A DNA stretch of 64,000 nt from Bacillota bacterium (GCA_023444095.1 JAEZRP010000011.1:1-64000); one strand, 5' to 3'. Numbered from the stretch's first letter, positions 49,447 to 58,560 are shown. Notes: generated from the sequence alone by a model not told the origin. Program-made: numbers and translations.

Positions 49447-50412
49447 ATGGATGATCGCATTGTCACCGATCTGGAGGGAAGCTACGGAATCAGCTTCCAC
49501 GGCATCTCCCCGGTTGCGGGCGGCTGGCTGAACCGGAAGTGGAAAATCTCCACCGACGATGGGGAGCTTCTGGTTAAAAAGTACAGCTACGAGCGGTACC
49601 GTCCGGGCAGCATCGCCTTCATCGAGTCCGCGCTTCAGCGGCAAATGATCCTTGAAAAGCGCGGCGTTCCCTGCCCGGCCATCCGGCCGTGCGGGGAGCG
49701 CGCCATCCGGCTTCTGGACGGCGAAACGGCCTACATGGTCATGGACTTTCGCCCAGGGTGGATCGAGACGCCCGGTACGGTTACACTGCCGCAGATGCGC
49801 GAGCTCGGAAGCGCGTGTGGATTCATGCACGGGGCGTTTTCAAAGCTTCCGGTCGACTCGGTGCGCGGTTACCCCATCGACGCGCGGCGCGAAATCGACT
49901 CGCTATGGGCAAATTATCGCACGCGCATGCAGAAGGGCGCGCCGGACGAGTCCGCGGCGTACCGGAATGCGCTGACCGCGCTGGAGCCGATCCTGCGGCA
50001 ACTGACGGAAGATTTTTTCGACCGGATCCCGAAGGGAATCGCCCACGAGGATTTTTCGCCCGACAATTACCTGTTCACCGAAGATCGCGTTTCCGCCATC
50101 CTCGATTTCGACCGGAGTTGCTACAACTATCTGTGGCACGACGTCGGACGGGCAATCTTGTCCCTCTCGCTCGAGGACGGCAAACTGAACGCCGGAAAGA
50201 TCGCCGCGTTCGTCGACAGCTACGCGCGCCACCTGCCGCTGAAGCTTGCGGATGTCGCGGATGCGCTTCGGATCACATGGTGCGTCGAAGTGCCGTGGTG
50301 GATACAGCCTTCCTTTTTTAAAGAAAATCACAAAAAGGTTCTTCGGTTCAGGGATGAAATGATCTGGCTTACGGAAAACTGGTCCCAACTCGATGCCCTC
50401 ATCCAGCCCTGA
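49447..50412 (+). CDS. APH-fold phosphotransferase (CotS/choline kinase-like)
   Basis: A 321-residue small-molecule kinase of the protein kinase-like fold. An N-terminal lobe with LVKKYSYERYRPGSIAFIE holds the ATP lysine; the catalytic loop is IAHEDFSPDNYLF (H-x-D with the metal-binding Asn, about residue 198-210) and the Mg motif is ILDFDRSC. This group includes spore-coat CotS, homoserine and choline kinases and aminoglycoside kinases, so the acceptor cannot be named; nothing points to resistance. Stop is followed by a strong terminator. Confidence 0.83.
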   Translation: MDDRIVTDLEGSYGISFHGISPVAGGWLNRKWKISTDDGELLVKKYSYERYRPGSIAFIESALQRQMILEKRGVPCPAIRPCGERAIRLLDGETAYMVMDFRPGWIETPGTVTLPQMRELGSACGFMHGAFSKLPVDSVRGYPIDARREIDSLWANYRTRMQKGAPDESAAYRNALTALEPILRQLTEDFFDRIPKGIAHEDFSPDNYLFTEDRVSAILDFDRSCYNYLWHDVGRAILSLSLEDGKLNAGKIAAFVDSYARHLPLKLADVADALRITWCVEVPWWIQPSFFKENHKKVLRFRDEMIWLTENWSQLDALIQP

Positions 50413-50416
50413 AGCG

Positions 50417-50468
50417 TGACGACAAAAAATAAGCGGGAGCTTGTGCTCCCGCTTATTTTTTGTCGTCA
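50417..50468. terminator. Bidirectional terminator with a perfect 24-bp stem
   Basis: Positions 50417-50440 and 50445-50468 are perfect reverse complements around the loop TTGT. A-rich and T-rich flanks within the stem (A6 and T6 runs at 50424-50429 and 50456-50461) let it work on both strands, for the APH gene on plus and the DUF1622/rsmA genes on minus. The last codons of the DUF1622 gene lie within it. Confidence 0.9.
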
Positions 50469-50815
50469 TTTGGCGTCGGGCAGAACTGGCAGCGCGCTTC
50501 CTCGTTCTTAATTTCCCAGTGGATGAGAAGCGTCATCGCAGCGCGCAGAAGGATGATCGCGCCGAGAATGCCAAGCTCCGACCAATCCCGCACGATTGTC
50601 GTGCGCAAAATCTCGCCGCCAAGCTTGAACTCGAGGCTCAGGGCGATGGCCTGCGCGAGGGCAAGGCGCACATGGTCATCCCTGCTGAAATAACCGATGA
50701 CGGCTTTGGCCGCACCGAGAACGAGCACGAGCACGCCGATGAATTCGAGGATGGTCACGCCGATCTGCGCGAAAAACTCGAAGTATTCCGTCAGGTGAGC
50801 TACAAATCCGCTCAT
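50453..50815 (-). CDS. DUF1622 membrane protein
   Basis: A 120-residue protein with three hydrophobic segments (about 13-38, 50-65, 80-97) and the DUF1622 signature LALAQAIALSLEFKLGGEILRT followed by GILGAIILLRAAMTLLIHWEIK, each split over helix ends. Function is not known. It overlaps rsmA by four bases (ATGA). Its final residues (NDDKK) are encoded in the arm of the terminator, so the exact C-terminus may be tolerant of change. Confidence 0.85.
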   Translation of the reverse strand: MSGFVAHLTEYFEFFAQIGVTILEFIGVLVLVLGAAKAVIGYFSRDDHVRLALAQAIALSLEFKLGGEILRTTIVRDWSELGILGAIILLRAAMTLLIHWEIKNEEARCQFCPTPNDDKK

Positions 50816-51735
50816 GTCGTCACCTCCTCCTCATTCATACCACCATTCGGCGCGGGTGAAACGCGCTGTTTCGCGAGACGGCGGCTAAGAACGTCGCTCA
50901 ACCGCGCGAGCGCCCGGATGTCCAGCACTTCGCCGCGCACGTCCGGATCGATTTCCGCCTCTTCGAGGCACGAAGTGGCCTCATCGTGGGAGAGCGCGAA
51001 GGCGGCCTTGAGGTTGTTCGCGAGCTTTTTTCTGCGCATGAGGAATGCGGCTGCGATCACGCGCCTCATCATGTCGTCGCTCTGGGCCTGAACGGATTTT
51101 TGCGCGTGCATGCCGATGCGCAGAAACGCGCTGTCCACGTGCGGCTGGGGATCGAACGCCGTGCGCGGGATATCGATCAGCAGTTCGGGAACCGCAAAAT
51201 AATCGATCGTCGCGGCGAGCGCGCACCACTTCTTCGCGCCGGGACGCGAGAGGATGCGCTCGGCGGCCTCCTTTTGCACCATCACACAAATGTCCGTGAT
51301 CGGAAGACCCGTCGCGACGAGTTTCTCAACGACATCCGAAGTGATATAGTAAGGGAGGTTCGCGACGACGCGAAAGGAGTTCCCACCGAACGTCTCCCGC
51401 GTCAGCCTCGGAAGGTCCGCGCGCATGACGTCCGCGAATTCGAGGCGGACGTTTCCCTTCCCCCGCAGGACCTCCGCGAGGACGGGCTTCAGCTTTTCGT
51501 CGATTTCGACGGACAGCACCCTGGCGGACCGTTCGGAGAGAAGCGCCGTCATGATCCCCGCGCCGGGGCCGATTTCCAGCACATCATCATCGGGCCCGAC
51601 CCCCGCCGCGTCCAGAAGCGAGGAGATCAGGCTCTCATTGAGGATAAAATTCTGACCGAGCGCGTGCGCCTTGCGAAAACCCGCGGCTTCGAGCGCTACG
51701 CGCGCGCGCAGCTCATAGGAAATGTCCAAATTCAC
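50812..51735 (-). CDS. rsmA: 16S rRNA dimethyladenosine transferase
   Basis: Dimethylates two adjacent adenosines in helix 45 of 16S rRNA during 30S assembly. The 307-residue protein has GQNFILNESLI, the SAM site VLEIGPGAGIMTALL (about 53-67), ADVMRAD, the catalytic NLPYYIT (about 124-130) and a C-terminal helical domain. It overlaps its neighbours by four bases on each side. Confidence 0.95.
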   Translation of the reverse strand: MNLDISYELRARVALEAAGFRKAHALGQNFILNESLISSLLDAAGVGPDDDVLEIGPGAGIMTALLSERSARVLSVEIDEKLKPVLAEVLRGKGNVRLEFADVMRADLPRLTRETFGGNSFRVVANLPYYITSDVVEKLVATGLPITDICVMVQKEAAERILSRPGAKKWCALAATIDYFAVPELLIDIPRTAFDPQPHVDSAFLRIGMHAQKSVQAQSDDMMRRVIAAAFLMRRKKLANNLKAAFALSHDEATSCLEEAEIDPDVRGEVLDIRALARLSDVLSRRLAKQRVSPAPNGGMNEEEVTT

Positions 51736-52289
51736 TTCTCCGGGCGCTCGTATCTCAGGATCGAGTAATGCTTAAGTCCGTGGAACGCCCCGTCCGCCGC
51801 CTTCTTGCGGCCGCGCAGCATTCCCTCATAGGTCATGCCCGCCTTTTCCATCACGCGGCCCGAGGCGGGATTCCATTCGTCGTGGCGCGCGTAGACGCAG
51901 TAAAAACCGGGAACGGTGAACAGGTAATCGACGACGGCCCCGAGCGCCTCCGTCATGATACCCTTCCCCCACCACGCTTTTCCCATGCAGTAGCCGATCT
52001 CGCAGTTTTCGTTCTCCGCGTCCACGTCTACCGCGTCGATCGCGCCGATGACCTCCCCATCATGCTCGATGGCCCAGCGGTAGGTGTCCGGACTCTCATA
52101 TTCGGGGAGGATGACGGAGAGGTACTTGCGCGTGACCTCCTGCGACTTGTGCGGCGGCCATGTGAGGTACTTCGTTACCTCCGGGTCGGAGGTGTAGTTT
52201 TTGTACATCTGGGCTTCATCGCCTTCGCGGAATCTGCGCAAAAGGAGGCGCTCCGTCCGAATCTCCCGGGTGCCGGTGTGCTCGAGCAT
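51732..52289 (-). CDS. RimJ/RimL-type GNAT acetyltransferase
   Basis: A 185-residue acetyltransferase: ETERLLLRRF-like opening (here REIRTERLLLRRFREGDEAQM), the EIGYCMGKAWWGKGIMTEAL segment with the acetyl-CoA loop, and NPASGRVMEKAGMTYEGMLRG near the C-terminus. Members acetylate N-termini of ribosomal proteins, small amines or antibiotics; the acceptor is not determined. The gene lies between the V-ATPase operon and rsmA, overlapping rsmA by four bases. Confidence 0.88.
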   Translation of the reverse strand: MLEHTGTREIRTERLLLRRFREGDEAQMYKNYTSDPEVTKYLTWPPHKSQEVTRKYLSVILPEYESPDTYRWAIEHDGEVIGAIDAVDVDAENENCEIGYCMGKAWWGKGIMTEALGAVVDYLFTVPGFYCVYARHDEWNPASGRVMEKAGMTYEGMLRGRKKAADGAFHGLKHYSILRYERPEK

Positions 52290-52309
52290 GGGATCGCCTC
52301 CTTTGGTAT

Positions 52310-52945
52310 TTATGAAACGGCGTTGCGCTCCGCGATCATGGACTTGACCTTCATGAGCCTCGTCGTGGCCGCGCGGTCATTCTCGTCGAGCTTCATCGTG
52401 ATGAACCGGATCGTCTCCGTGAGGTCGGGGATCATCACGTACTCAAGTGCGTTCACGCGGCGGCGGGTCTTTTCGATCTCGTCGGCAAGCATATTGCATG
52501 TCTTTTCGATCTCCGCGAGCCGGATGAGGTCCGGAAGGAGTTCCGCGAGGCTCGAAATCGCTCCGTCGAGCTGGGCAGAGGTCTGCGCGAGGCCGTAGGA
52601 GAGCCGGGGCTCCCCCGCCGTCACGTCGATCTTGGGAACATTGACTGACATGATGTTTCGCATCGAGACGGTGAGGTCGACCGTGCGCGCCGGGTACATC
52701 ACTGCCTGCTCCAGCACCTGCGGCTCCATGAGCCCGCGGCAGAGCGCAAACTGGCCGAGCGCCTCGGAGAGCCGCCTTTCGACTTCCTCGCGCAGCCGCG
52801 CGTTCTCGCGGATGAGCAGCACGAACCGCCGCATCATCTCGTCGCGCTTGTCCTTCAGGAGCTTGTGGCCGCGCGTTGCGGTCGCAAGCCGCTTTTTGAG
52901 GCGCGTCAGCTCCATGCGCGTCGGGTTTACGTTGAGAAGCGCCAT
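52310..52945 (-). CDS. atpD: V-type ATP synthase subunit D
   Basis: Central-stalk rotor shaft of 211 residues: two long helices (about 5-70 and 120-200) form a coiled coil. The opening LNVNPTRMELTRLKKRLATATRGHKLLKDK and the late ALEYVMIPDLTETIRFI are the family hallmarks, each quoted here only as landmarks of the two helices. Last ATPase gene of the operon; starts at the base after the B-subunit stop. Confidence 0.95.
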   Translation of the reverse strand: MALLNVNPTRMELTRLKKRLATATRGHKLLKDKRDEMMRRFVLLIRENARLREEVERRLSEALGQFALCRGLMEPQVLEQAVMYPARTVDLTVSMRNIMSVNVPKIDVTAGEPRLSYGLAQTSAQLDGAISSLAELLPDLIRLAEIEKTCNMLADEIEKTRRRVNALEYVMIPDLTETIRFITMKLDENDRAATTRLMKVKSMIAERNAVS

Positions 52946-54334
52946 TTACCGATCCTCCGCCTTCCCCCCGAGGTACTTGTCCAGCATGTCGTCGCGGATG
53001 CGCTTGAGCTCGCTTCTCGGAAGGATCGAAAGGAGCTCCCAGCCGAGGTTCAGCGTCTCCTCGATGGAGCGGTTCGCCTCATAGCCCTGCGCCACGTACC
53101 GCTTCTCAAATTCGTCCGAGAACTGCGCGTAGAGCTTGTCGACGTCGGAGAGCGCCGCGTCGCCGAGGATGACGGCCAATTCCTTCGCATCCTTTCCGCG
53201 CGAATAGGCGGAGAAGAGCTGGTTCATGGTCGCGGCGTGGTCCTCACGGGTCTTGCCCTTGCCGATGCCCTTGTCCTTCAGGCGCGAAAGCGACGGAAGC
53301 ACGTTGATCGGCGGCTGGACACCGTGGCGGTAGAGCTCGCGCGAGAGGATGATCTGGCCCTCCGTGATGTAGCCCGTAAGGTCGGGGATCGGGTGGGTCT
53401 TGTCGTCTTCGGGCATGGTGAGGATCGGGATCATGGTCACGGAGCCGGGGCGGCCCTTCACGCGGCCCGCGCGCTCGTAAAGGGACGCGAGGTCGGTGTA
53501 GAGGTAGCCGGGATAGCCGCGTCGGCCCGGAACCTCCTTGCGCGCGGCGGAAACCTCGCGCAGAGCCTCGGCATAGTTGGTGATGTCCGTCAGGATGACC
53601 AGAACGTGCATGCCCTTCTCGAACGCCAGATACTCCGCGGCAGTCAGGGCCATGCGCGGGGTCGCGATGCGCTCAATGGCCGGGTCGTTTGCAAGGTTCA
53701 TGAACAAGACCGCGCGGTCGATGGCGCCGGTCTTTCGGAAGTCGGAAATGAAGAAGTCCGCTTCCTCAAAGGTGATACCGATCGCGCCGAACACGACCGC
53801 AAACTTCTCCGAGCCGCCACCCAGCACCTTCGCCTGACGCGCGATCTGCGCCGCGAGGTTCGCGTGCGGGAGGCCCGAACCCGAGAACACCGGCAGCTTC
53901 TGGCCGCGCACGAGGGTGTTCAGTCCATCGATCGCGGAGATGCCCGTCTGAATGAACTCGTCCGGATAGTCGCGCGAAGCGGGGTTGATCGGTGAGCCGT
54001 TCATGTCGAGGCGCATCTCGGGGATGACCTCCGGACCGTTGTCGCGCGGGCGGCCGAGGCCGTCAAATACACGGCCGAGCATGTCCATGGACACGGAAAG
54101 CTCGATCGAGCGGCCGAGGAAGCGCGCTTTCGAGGTGTCGATCTTGAGGCCCTGCGAGGATTCGAAGAGCTGGAGCATGGCGCGGTCGCCGTCGATCTCC
54201 AGAACGCGGCCCATGCGAACCTCGCCGTTTGCCTGCTGGATCTCGACGAGCTCATCGTATTTGACGCCGCTGACTCCGTCCACGACCATCAGCGGGCCGA
54301 CGACTTCGCGAATCGTTGAATATTCCTTCAGCAT
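52946..54334 (-). CDS. atpB: V-type ATP synthase subunit B
   Basis: Non-catalytic nucleotide-site subunit of the V1 hexamer, 462 residues. It has the GRVFDGLGRPRDNGP hinge, FSGSGLPHNxLA-type segment (here FSGSGLPHANLAAQIARQA, near 145, which replaces the Walker A loop as expected for B), and PGRRGYPGYLYTDLASLYERAG. Length and order are normal. Confidence 0.96.
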   Translation of the reverse strand: MLKEYSTIREVVGPLMVVDGVSGVKYDELVEIQQANGEVRMGRVLEIDGDRAMLQLFESSQGLKIDTSKARFLGRSIELSVSMDMLGRVFDGLGRPRDNGPEVIPEMRLDMNGSPINPASRDYPDEFIQTGISAIDGLNTLVRGQKLPVFSGSGLPHANLAAQIARQAKVLGGGSEKFAVVFGAIGITFEEADFFISDFRKTGAIDRAVLFMNLANDPAIERIATPRMALTAAEYLAFEKGMHVLVILTDITNYAEALREVSAARKEVPGRRGYPGYLYTDLASLYERAGRVKGRPGSVTMIPILTMPEDDKTHPIPDLTGYITEGQIILSRELYRHGVQPPINVLPSLSRLKDKGIGKGKTREDHAATMNQLFSAYSRGKDAKELAVILGDAALSDVDKLYAQFSDEFEKRYVAQGYEANRSIEETLNLGWELLSILPRSELKRIRDDMLDKYLGGKAEDR

Positions 54335-54335
54335 G

Positions 54336-56099
54336 TCACAGTCCCCCCTCCGTCAGCGCGCCCATCTGTTCGTTGAGCTCCGCCTCGATCTTGTCAAACT
54401 GGGAGATCTCGTCCTCCGGGATATACTTTGCGCGGCCGATGCGCTCGCGTACGGGGAGGGACGCGACCTTCGAGAAGTCCGCGCCGGCGTCGAGCGCCGC
54501 GAGACCCTTGTTGTAATAGTCGAGGATCAGGCCCATCATGCGGGACTGCTTCTGGAGCGAGGTATAGGTGTCCACCTCGTCGAATGCGTTCTGGTGGAGA
54601 TAATCCTCGCGGATGGAGCGCGCGACCTCGAGGGTCAGACGGTCCTTCCAGCCGAGCGCGTCGACGCCGACCAGTCGCACGATTTCGTTGAGCTCGGCTT
54701 CCTTCTGAAGAAGGTTCATCGCCTCCTGCCGGTTCGCAATCCAGGCGGGCGACACGGCGTCGCCAAACCACTTTTCAAGCCGATCGACGTAGAGCGAGTA
54801 GCTCTGCAGCCAGTCAATGGCCGGGAAGTGGCGCTGGTAGGCGAGTTTGTCGGAGAGTCCCCAGAAGACCTTCACGATGCGCAGGGTTGCCTGCGAAACC
54901 GGTTCCGAGATGTCGCCGCCGGGCGGGGAGACCGCGCCGATGGCCGAAATCGCGCCCTCGCGCCCGTCGTCTCCGAGGCACACGACCGAACCCGCGCGCT
55001 CGTAGAACTCCGCGATGCGGCTCGAGAGGTAGGCCGGGTAGCCTTCCTCGCCGGGCATTTCCTCGAGGCGTCCCGACATTTCGCGCAGCGCCTCCGCCCA
55101 GCGGGACGTGGAGTCCGCCATGATGGCGACCTTGTAGCCCATGTCGCGGAAGTACTCGGCGATCGTAATGCCCGTATAGATCGAGGCTTCGCGCGCCGCG
55201 ACGGGCATGTCGGAAGTGTTGGCGATGAGTACGGTGCGCTTCATAAGCATTTCGCCCGTGCGCGGGTCATGGAGCTCCGGGAACTCCATCAGAACGTCCG
55301 TCATCTCGTTGCCGCGTTCGCCGCAGCCGACGTAGACGATGATGTCCGCGTCCGCCCACTTTGCGAGCTGATGCTGGACGACGGTCTTCCCGCTCCCGAA
55401 GGGGCCGGGCACCGCGGCGACGCCGCCGCGCGCGATGGGGAAGAAGGTGTCGATGACGCGCTGACCGGTGATCGTGGGGGCCGTGGGCGCGAGCTTCTCC
55501 TTGTACGGGCGACCCTTTCTGACGGGCCACTTCTGGAGCATCGGAAGCTCCCGGATCTCTCCGGATGCGGTCCTGATGGCGCAAATTGGCTCAACGATCG
55601 TGAAGGAGCCGGACTTGATGTCCTCGACCGTTCCCTCCACGCCCGGAGGCACCATGATCTTGTGGACAACCACGGCGGTTTCCTGAACGTTTCCGAGCAC
55701 GGAGCCGCCCTTCACCTTGTCGCCCTTTTTCGCGACGGGCTCGAACACCCACTTCCTCTCCCGGCTCAGGGAATCGACCACGACGCCGCGCGTGATGCGG
55801 TCGCCGACGCGGCTCCTGATTTCCGTGAGCGGGCGCTGGATGCCGTCGAAGATGGATTCGATGAGACCGGGCGCCAATTCGACCGAGAGGGCCGCGCCCG
55901 TCGAATAGACCGGCTCGCCCGGGCCGAGGCCCGCCGTTTCCTCATAAACCTGAATCGAGGCGCGGTCGCCGCGCAGCTCGATGATCTCACCGACGAGCCG
56001 CTTGTCGGAGACGCGCACGACGTCGTACATCGTGGAATCCCCCATGCCCTCGGCCACGATCAGCGGACCCGCGACCTTTACGATTGTTCCCTGCTGCAT
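54336..56099 (-). CDS. atpA: V-type ATP synthase subunit A (catalytic)
   Basis: Catalytic subunit of 587 residues. Walker A is GPFGSGKTVV (about 230-239), the catalytic Glu is in GCGERGNEMTDVL, and the bulge (non-homologous) domain lies at about 110-190. SRWAEALREMSGRLEEMPGEEGYP follows, then the C-terminal helical domain. It is bracketed by F (upstream, four bases) and B (downstream, one base) in the usual A/V-type order. Confidence 0.97.
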   Translation of the reverse strand: MQQGTIVKVAGPLIVAEGMGDSTMYDVVRVSDKRLVGEIIELRGDRASIQVYEETAGLGPGEPVYSTGAALSVELAPGLIESIFDGIQRPLTEIRSRVGDRITRGVVVDSLSRERKWVFEPVAKKGDKVKGGSVLGNVQETAVVVHKIMVPPGVEGTVEDIKSGSFTIVEPICAIRTASGEIRELPMLQKWPVRKGRPYKEKLAPTAPTITGQRVIDTFFPIARGGVAAVPGPFGSGKTVVQHQLAKWADADIIVYVGCGERGNEMTDVLMEFPELHDPRTGEMLMKRTVLIANTSDMPVAAREASIYTGITIAEYFRDMGYKVAIMADSTSRWAEALREMSGRLEEMPGEEGYPAYLSSRIAEFYERAGSVVCLGDDGREGAISAIGAVSPPGGDISEPVSQATLRIVKVFWGLSDKLAYQRHFPAIDWLQSYSLYVDRLEKWFGDAVSPAWIANRQEAMNLLQKEAELNEIVRLVGVDALGWKDRLTLEVARSIREDYLHQNAFDEVDTYTSLQKQSRMMGLILDYYNKGLAALDAGADFSKVASLPVRERIGRAKYIPEDEISQFDKIEAELNEQMGALTEGGL

Positions 56100-56103
56100 C
56101 GGC

Positions 56104-56427
56104 TTAACCTTCCTCCTTAAAAAGTATGTCCGCGCCGATTGCCTTCTCGACGTTGGCGCGCACGGCGGCCATGCCGAAGCCCGTGGTCCCGGTCGTGCCG
56201 GGAATGGGGATGATTGCCGGCGTGGCGTTGGTCTTGTAGCGCGAAATGGTTTCCGATATGGATTCTGCCTCGGCCTCGGTGATGAAGATTACCTGATAGC
56301 CCTCGTTCGCGAGCTCAAATACCGCGCGCGAGGCCTCCTCCGGCGTCAAAACAGGCTTCACCGTGATGCCCAGCGCCTTGAACGCGAGCACCGCCTCCCT
56401 GGGGCCGACAGCTGCGATCTTTGCCAT
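56104..56427 (-). CDS. atpF: V-type ATP synthase subunit F
   Basis: Small stalk subunit of 107 residues that sits at the base of the D shaft. It shows the alternating alpha/beta pattern of the family, with AFKALGITVKPVLTPEEA, YQVIFITEAEAESI and IPIPGTTGTTGFGMAAVRANVEKAIG as landmarks of the fold. Nine bases separate it from subunit C. Confidence 0.9.
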   Translation of the reverse strand: MAKIAAVGPREAVLAFKALGITVKPVLTPEEASRAVFELANEGYQVIFITEAEAESISETISRYKTNATPAIIPIPGTTGTTGFGMAAVRANVEKAIGADILFKEEG

Positions 56428-56436
56428 AGAGCCTCC

Positions 56437-57429
56437 TCAATCCGTGTACAGGCGGCGCATTCTCTTCATGAGCGCGTCCGCCGGTACCTTCGCGGCCTTC
56501 GCGGTGACGATCAGCCTGACCGCGGACGCCTCGCGCTCGCGCGCGAGGAGATACCCGACGACCGGGAGAATGCTGTCCGTCTCGAAGCGGCGCTCCCTGA
56601 AAATCGAGAGCTGGTAGTCCTCGAGCTGCTTTTCCATCGGCGCGAGACCCTCGCCCTGCTCGTAAAGCTCAAGGCCGCGCCGCGCGTGCGCCACGAACGG
56701 CAGGTACTTGACGGCCGAAAGGAGCGCCTGGGGTTCTGCGACGATCGCCTTGAGCGCGCTCCCAGCGATCCTTCCCCCGGTCACGAACAGTTCCGCCGCG
56801 AAATCCGCGTCGTGGCCCATCGCGCCGACGCGCAAGGCGACCAACATGTTAATCGCGTCCGCGCGCGCGGAGAAGTACTTCTTGACCGCGTCGGGGCAAT
56901 CCTTCGCGCCCGCAAGCTTTTTCGCGATGATGTCATACATCAGCTTGTCGAGCATCGAATCCACAAGGAATGGGTCTGGATCGACCGCGACCTTCTGCTC
57001 GGTTTTGCCGAGCACGGGCGGATATTCTGCCGGAAGGGGCGAATAATCCGCATCGCTCACACAGCGCCTCATCCTCTCGACGTCGATCATTCCGTTTTCG
57101 GAAAGCGGCGGATTCTCGTCGTGCAGGAGCCGCGCCTTGATGAGCGCCTTGAGATTGAGCATATCGTACTTGATGAGGAAGCACTCCATGACGCTTGCGT
57201 CCGTCAAAATCTCCCGCATCAGCCCGCAGGCCCGCGCGACGTGCCGGTCGGCGAGCGCCTCGATCCCCGTCTGATCCTGCGCGTCGCCCCAGCCCACGTC
57301 GGACAGGGCGCGCGCGACTTCCTGCTGGCTCGGCGCGGCGATCAGTCTCTCGAGCGTGGACGGCGTGAGCAGCGTGCGCTCAAGCGGCCGGATGCGGCCA
57401 ATCGCATAGGCGCGACTGAACTGAGGCAT
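56437..57429 (-). CDS. atpC: V-type ATP synthase subunit C
   Basis: Funnel-shaped subunit of 330 residues (NtpC/subunit d family) that links the central stalk to the membrane ring. Mostly helical with three repeats; FSRAYAIGRIRPLERTLL at the N-terminus and FLIKYDMLNLKALIKARLL near 85-103 are typical. 23 bp separate it from subunit E. Confidence 0.92.
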   Translation of the reverse strand: MPQFSRAYAIGRIRPLERTLLTPSTLERLIAAPSQQEVARALSDVGWGDAQDQTGIEALADRHVARACGLMREILTDASVMECFLIKYDMLNLKALIKARLLHDENPPLSENGMIDVERMRRCVSDADYSPLPAEYPPVLGKTEQKVAVDPDPFLVDSMLDKLMYDIIAKKLAGAKDCPDAVKKYFSARADAINMLVALRVGAMGHDADFAAELFVTGGRIAGSALKAIVAEPQALLSAVKYLPFVAHARRGLELYEQGEGLAPMEKQLEDYQLSIFRERRFETDSILPVVGYLLAREREASAVRLIVTAKAAKVPADALMKRMRRLYTD

Positions 57430-57452
57430 ATGCTAGTCTCCCTTCCATCCAA

Positions 57453-58046
57453 TCATTCAAACAGGATTCCGGCGACCTCTGCTTCAAGCTCGGGTCTGCG
57501 CTCGGAGACGATGGAGGGATACGTCAGGTTGACCTCCATGCCGCCGCGCCGAAGCAATATTCCGCCGCCGACGTCCCGCACCTCTCCCGTGAGCGAAAGG
57601 TTCCCGGTCTTTCCGGCGCCTTTCAATAAATCGTTCATGCGCGAGACGAACGATTCGTCAAATACATTCTCGTCGCCCTTTGAGACGATCACGCCCTCGT
57701 CGCCCTCCGAGAGCGAGAGAAGCGTCCTTTCCATAAACGCGCGCGCCTTTTCCGCGGGCATGGAGCGCATGTTGGAAAGCGCTTCGTCAAACGCCGCGTC
57801 GATCACGGCGCGCTTCATCGAAAGAAGCTCTTTGCGCTGATCGAGCTCCGCCATGCGCAGCATGCGGTCGCGCAAATCCGCGCAATCCTTTCGCGCCTGC
57901 TCCATAGCATCGTTCGAACTCTCCTCGGCCCTTCGGTCGTTGTCCTCGCGCAGCTTCTGCGCGCGCTCGTCGGCTTCCTTCAGCGTTTGGGAGGCGCTTT
58001 GCCGGGCGTCCTCCAGTATTTTACTCGTGATCGCGTCAGCGTTCAA
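57453..58046 (-). CDS. atpE: V-type ATP synthase subunit E
   Basis: Peripheral-stalk subunit of 197 residues. The first 85 residues are a highly charged coiled coil (ILEDARQSASQTLKEADERAQ and on), followed by a globular domain (about 100-197) with the GEVRDVGGGILLRRG strand pair that docks on V1. Pairs with the G/H subunit encoded at 60533-60844. Confidence 0.92.
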   Translation of the reverse strand: MNADAITSKILEDARQSASQTLKEADERAQKLREDNDRRAEESSNDAMEQARKDCADLRDRMLRMAELDQRKELLSMKRAVIDAAFDEALSNMRSMPAEKARAFMERTLLSLSEGDEGVIVSKGDENVFDESFVSRMNDLLKGAGKTGNLSLTGEVRDVGGGILLRRGGMEVNLTYPSIVSERRPELEAEVAGILFE

Positions 58047-58080
58047 GCGAACCCCTCCAATCCATACAGGTTTTTGCCCA

Positions 58081-58560
58081 TCAGATGCCGTTGACCATCA
58101 GGAAGGAGGCAAGAAGCGCAAGAACCGCGTAGGTTTCGACCATGACGGTCATGACGATGCCCTGACCGGCGGAATCGCTGCGCCTGCCGAGCAGGTAAAT
58201 GGCGGACGCGGCAACGCGGCCCTGCGCGATGGCCGAAAGAAAGCCAACGAAGGCGATGGGGAGGCAGGAGAAGAAAACGAGCGCGCCCTGGGCGATCGTC
58301 AGCGCCTCGCCGCCCATGAGCGGGGTCTTGAGAAGCACGATGAAGCCGATGAGGAAGCCATAGATGCCCTGCGTACCGGGAAGAAGCTCAAGAACGAGTG
58401 ACTGTCCGAAGACATCCGGATTCTCGCTCGCCACGCCCGCCGCGGCCTCTCCCGCAATGCCCACGCCCTTTGCCGAGCCGATGCCCGCGAGAAGTACGGC
58501 CAGCGCCGCGCCGGCCAGTGCGAGAATTGTTCCAAGGTTTTCCATGAACGCCTCAAACAT
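58081..58560 (-). CDS. atpK: V-type ATP synthase subunit K (rotor ring)
   Basis: Membrane rotor subunit of 159 residues made of two hairpins (four helices, a duplicated c-subunit). The ion site residues known from Enterococcus hirae NtpK are all present: L60, T63 and Q64 in ELLPGTQGIYGF, Q113 in AIAQGRVAA and E142 in VMVETYAVL. The first hairpin has no carboxylate (Gln64 instead), giving one ion per duplicated subunit. This set points to Na+ rather than H+ coupling. Confidence 0.95.
   Translation of the reverse strand: MFEAFMENLGTILALAGAALAVLLAGIGSAKGVGIAGEAAAGVASENPDVFGQSLVLELLPGTQGIYGFLIGFIVLLKTPLMGGEALTIAQGALVFFSCLPIAFVGFLSAIAQGRVAASAIYLLGRRSDSAGQGIVMTVMVETYAVLALLASFLMVNGI

Noticed and set aside
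49447..50412. Aminoglycoside resistance gene
   Set aside because: The HxD loop and DFD motif are shared by many small-molecule kinases; nothing in sequence or context points to antibiotics.
53985..56120. A 711-codon plus-strand frame
   Set aside because: Antisense to V-ATPase subunits A and B; its length comes from GC-rich third positions, not coding.
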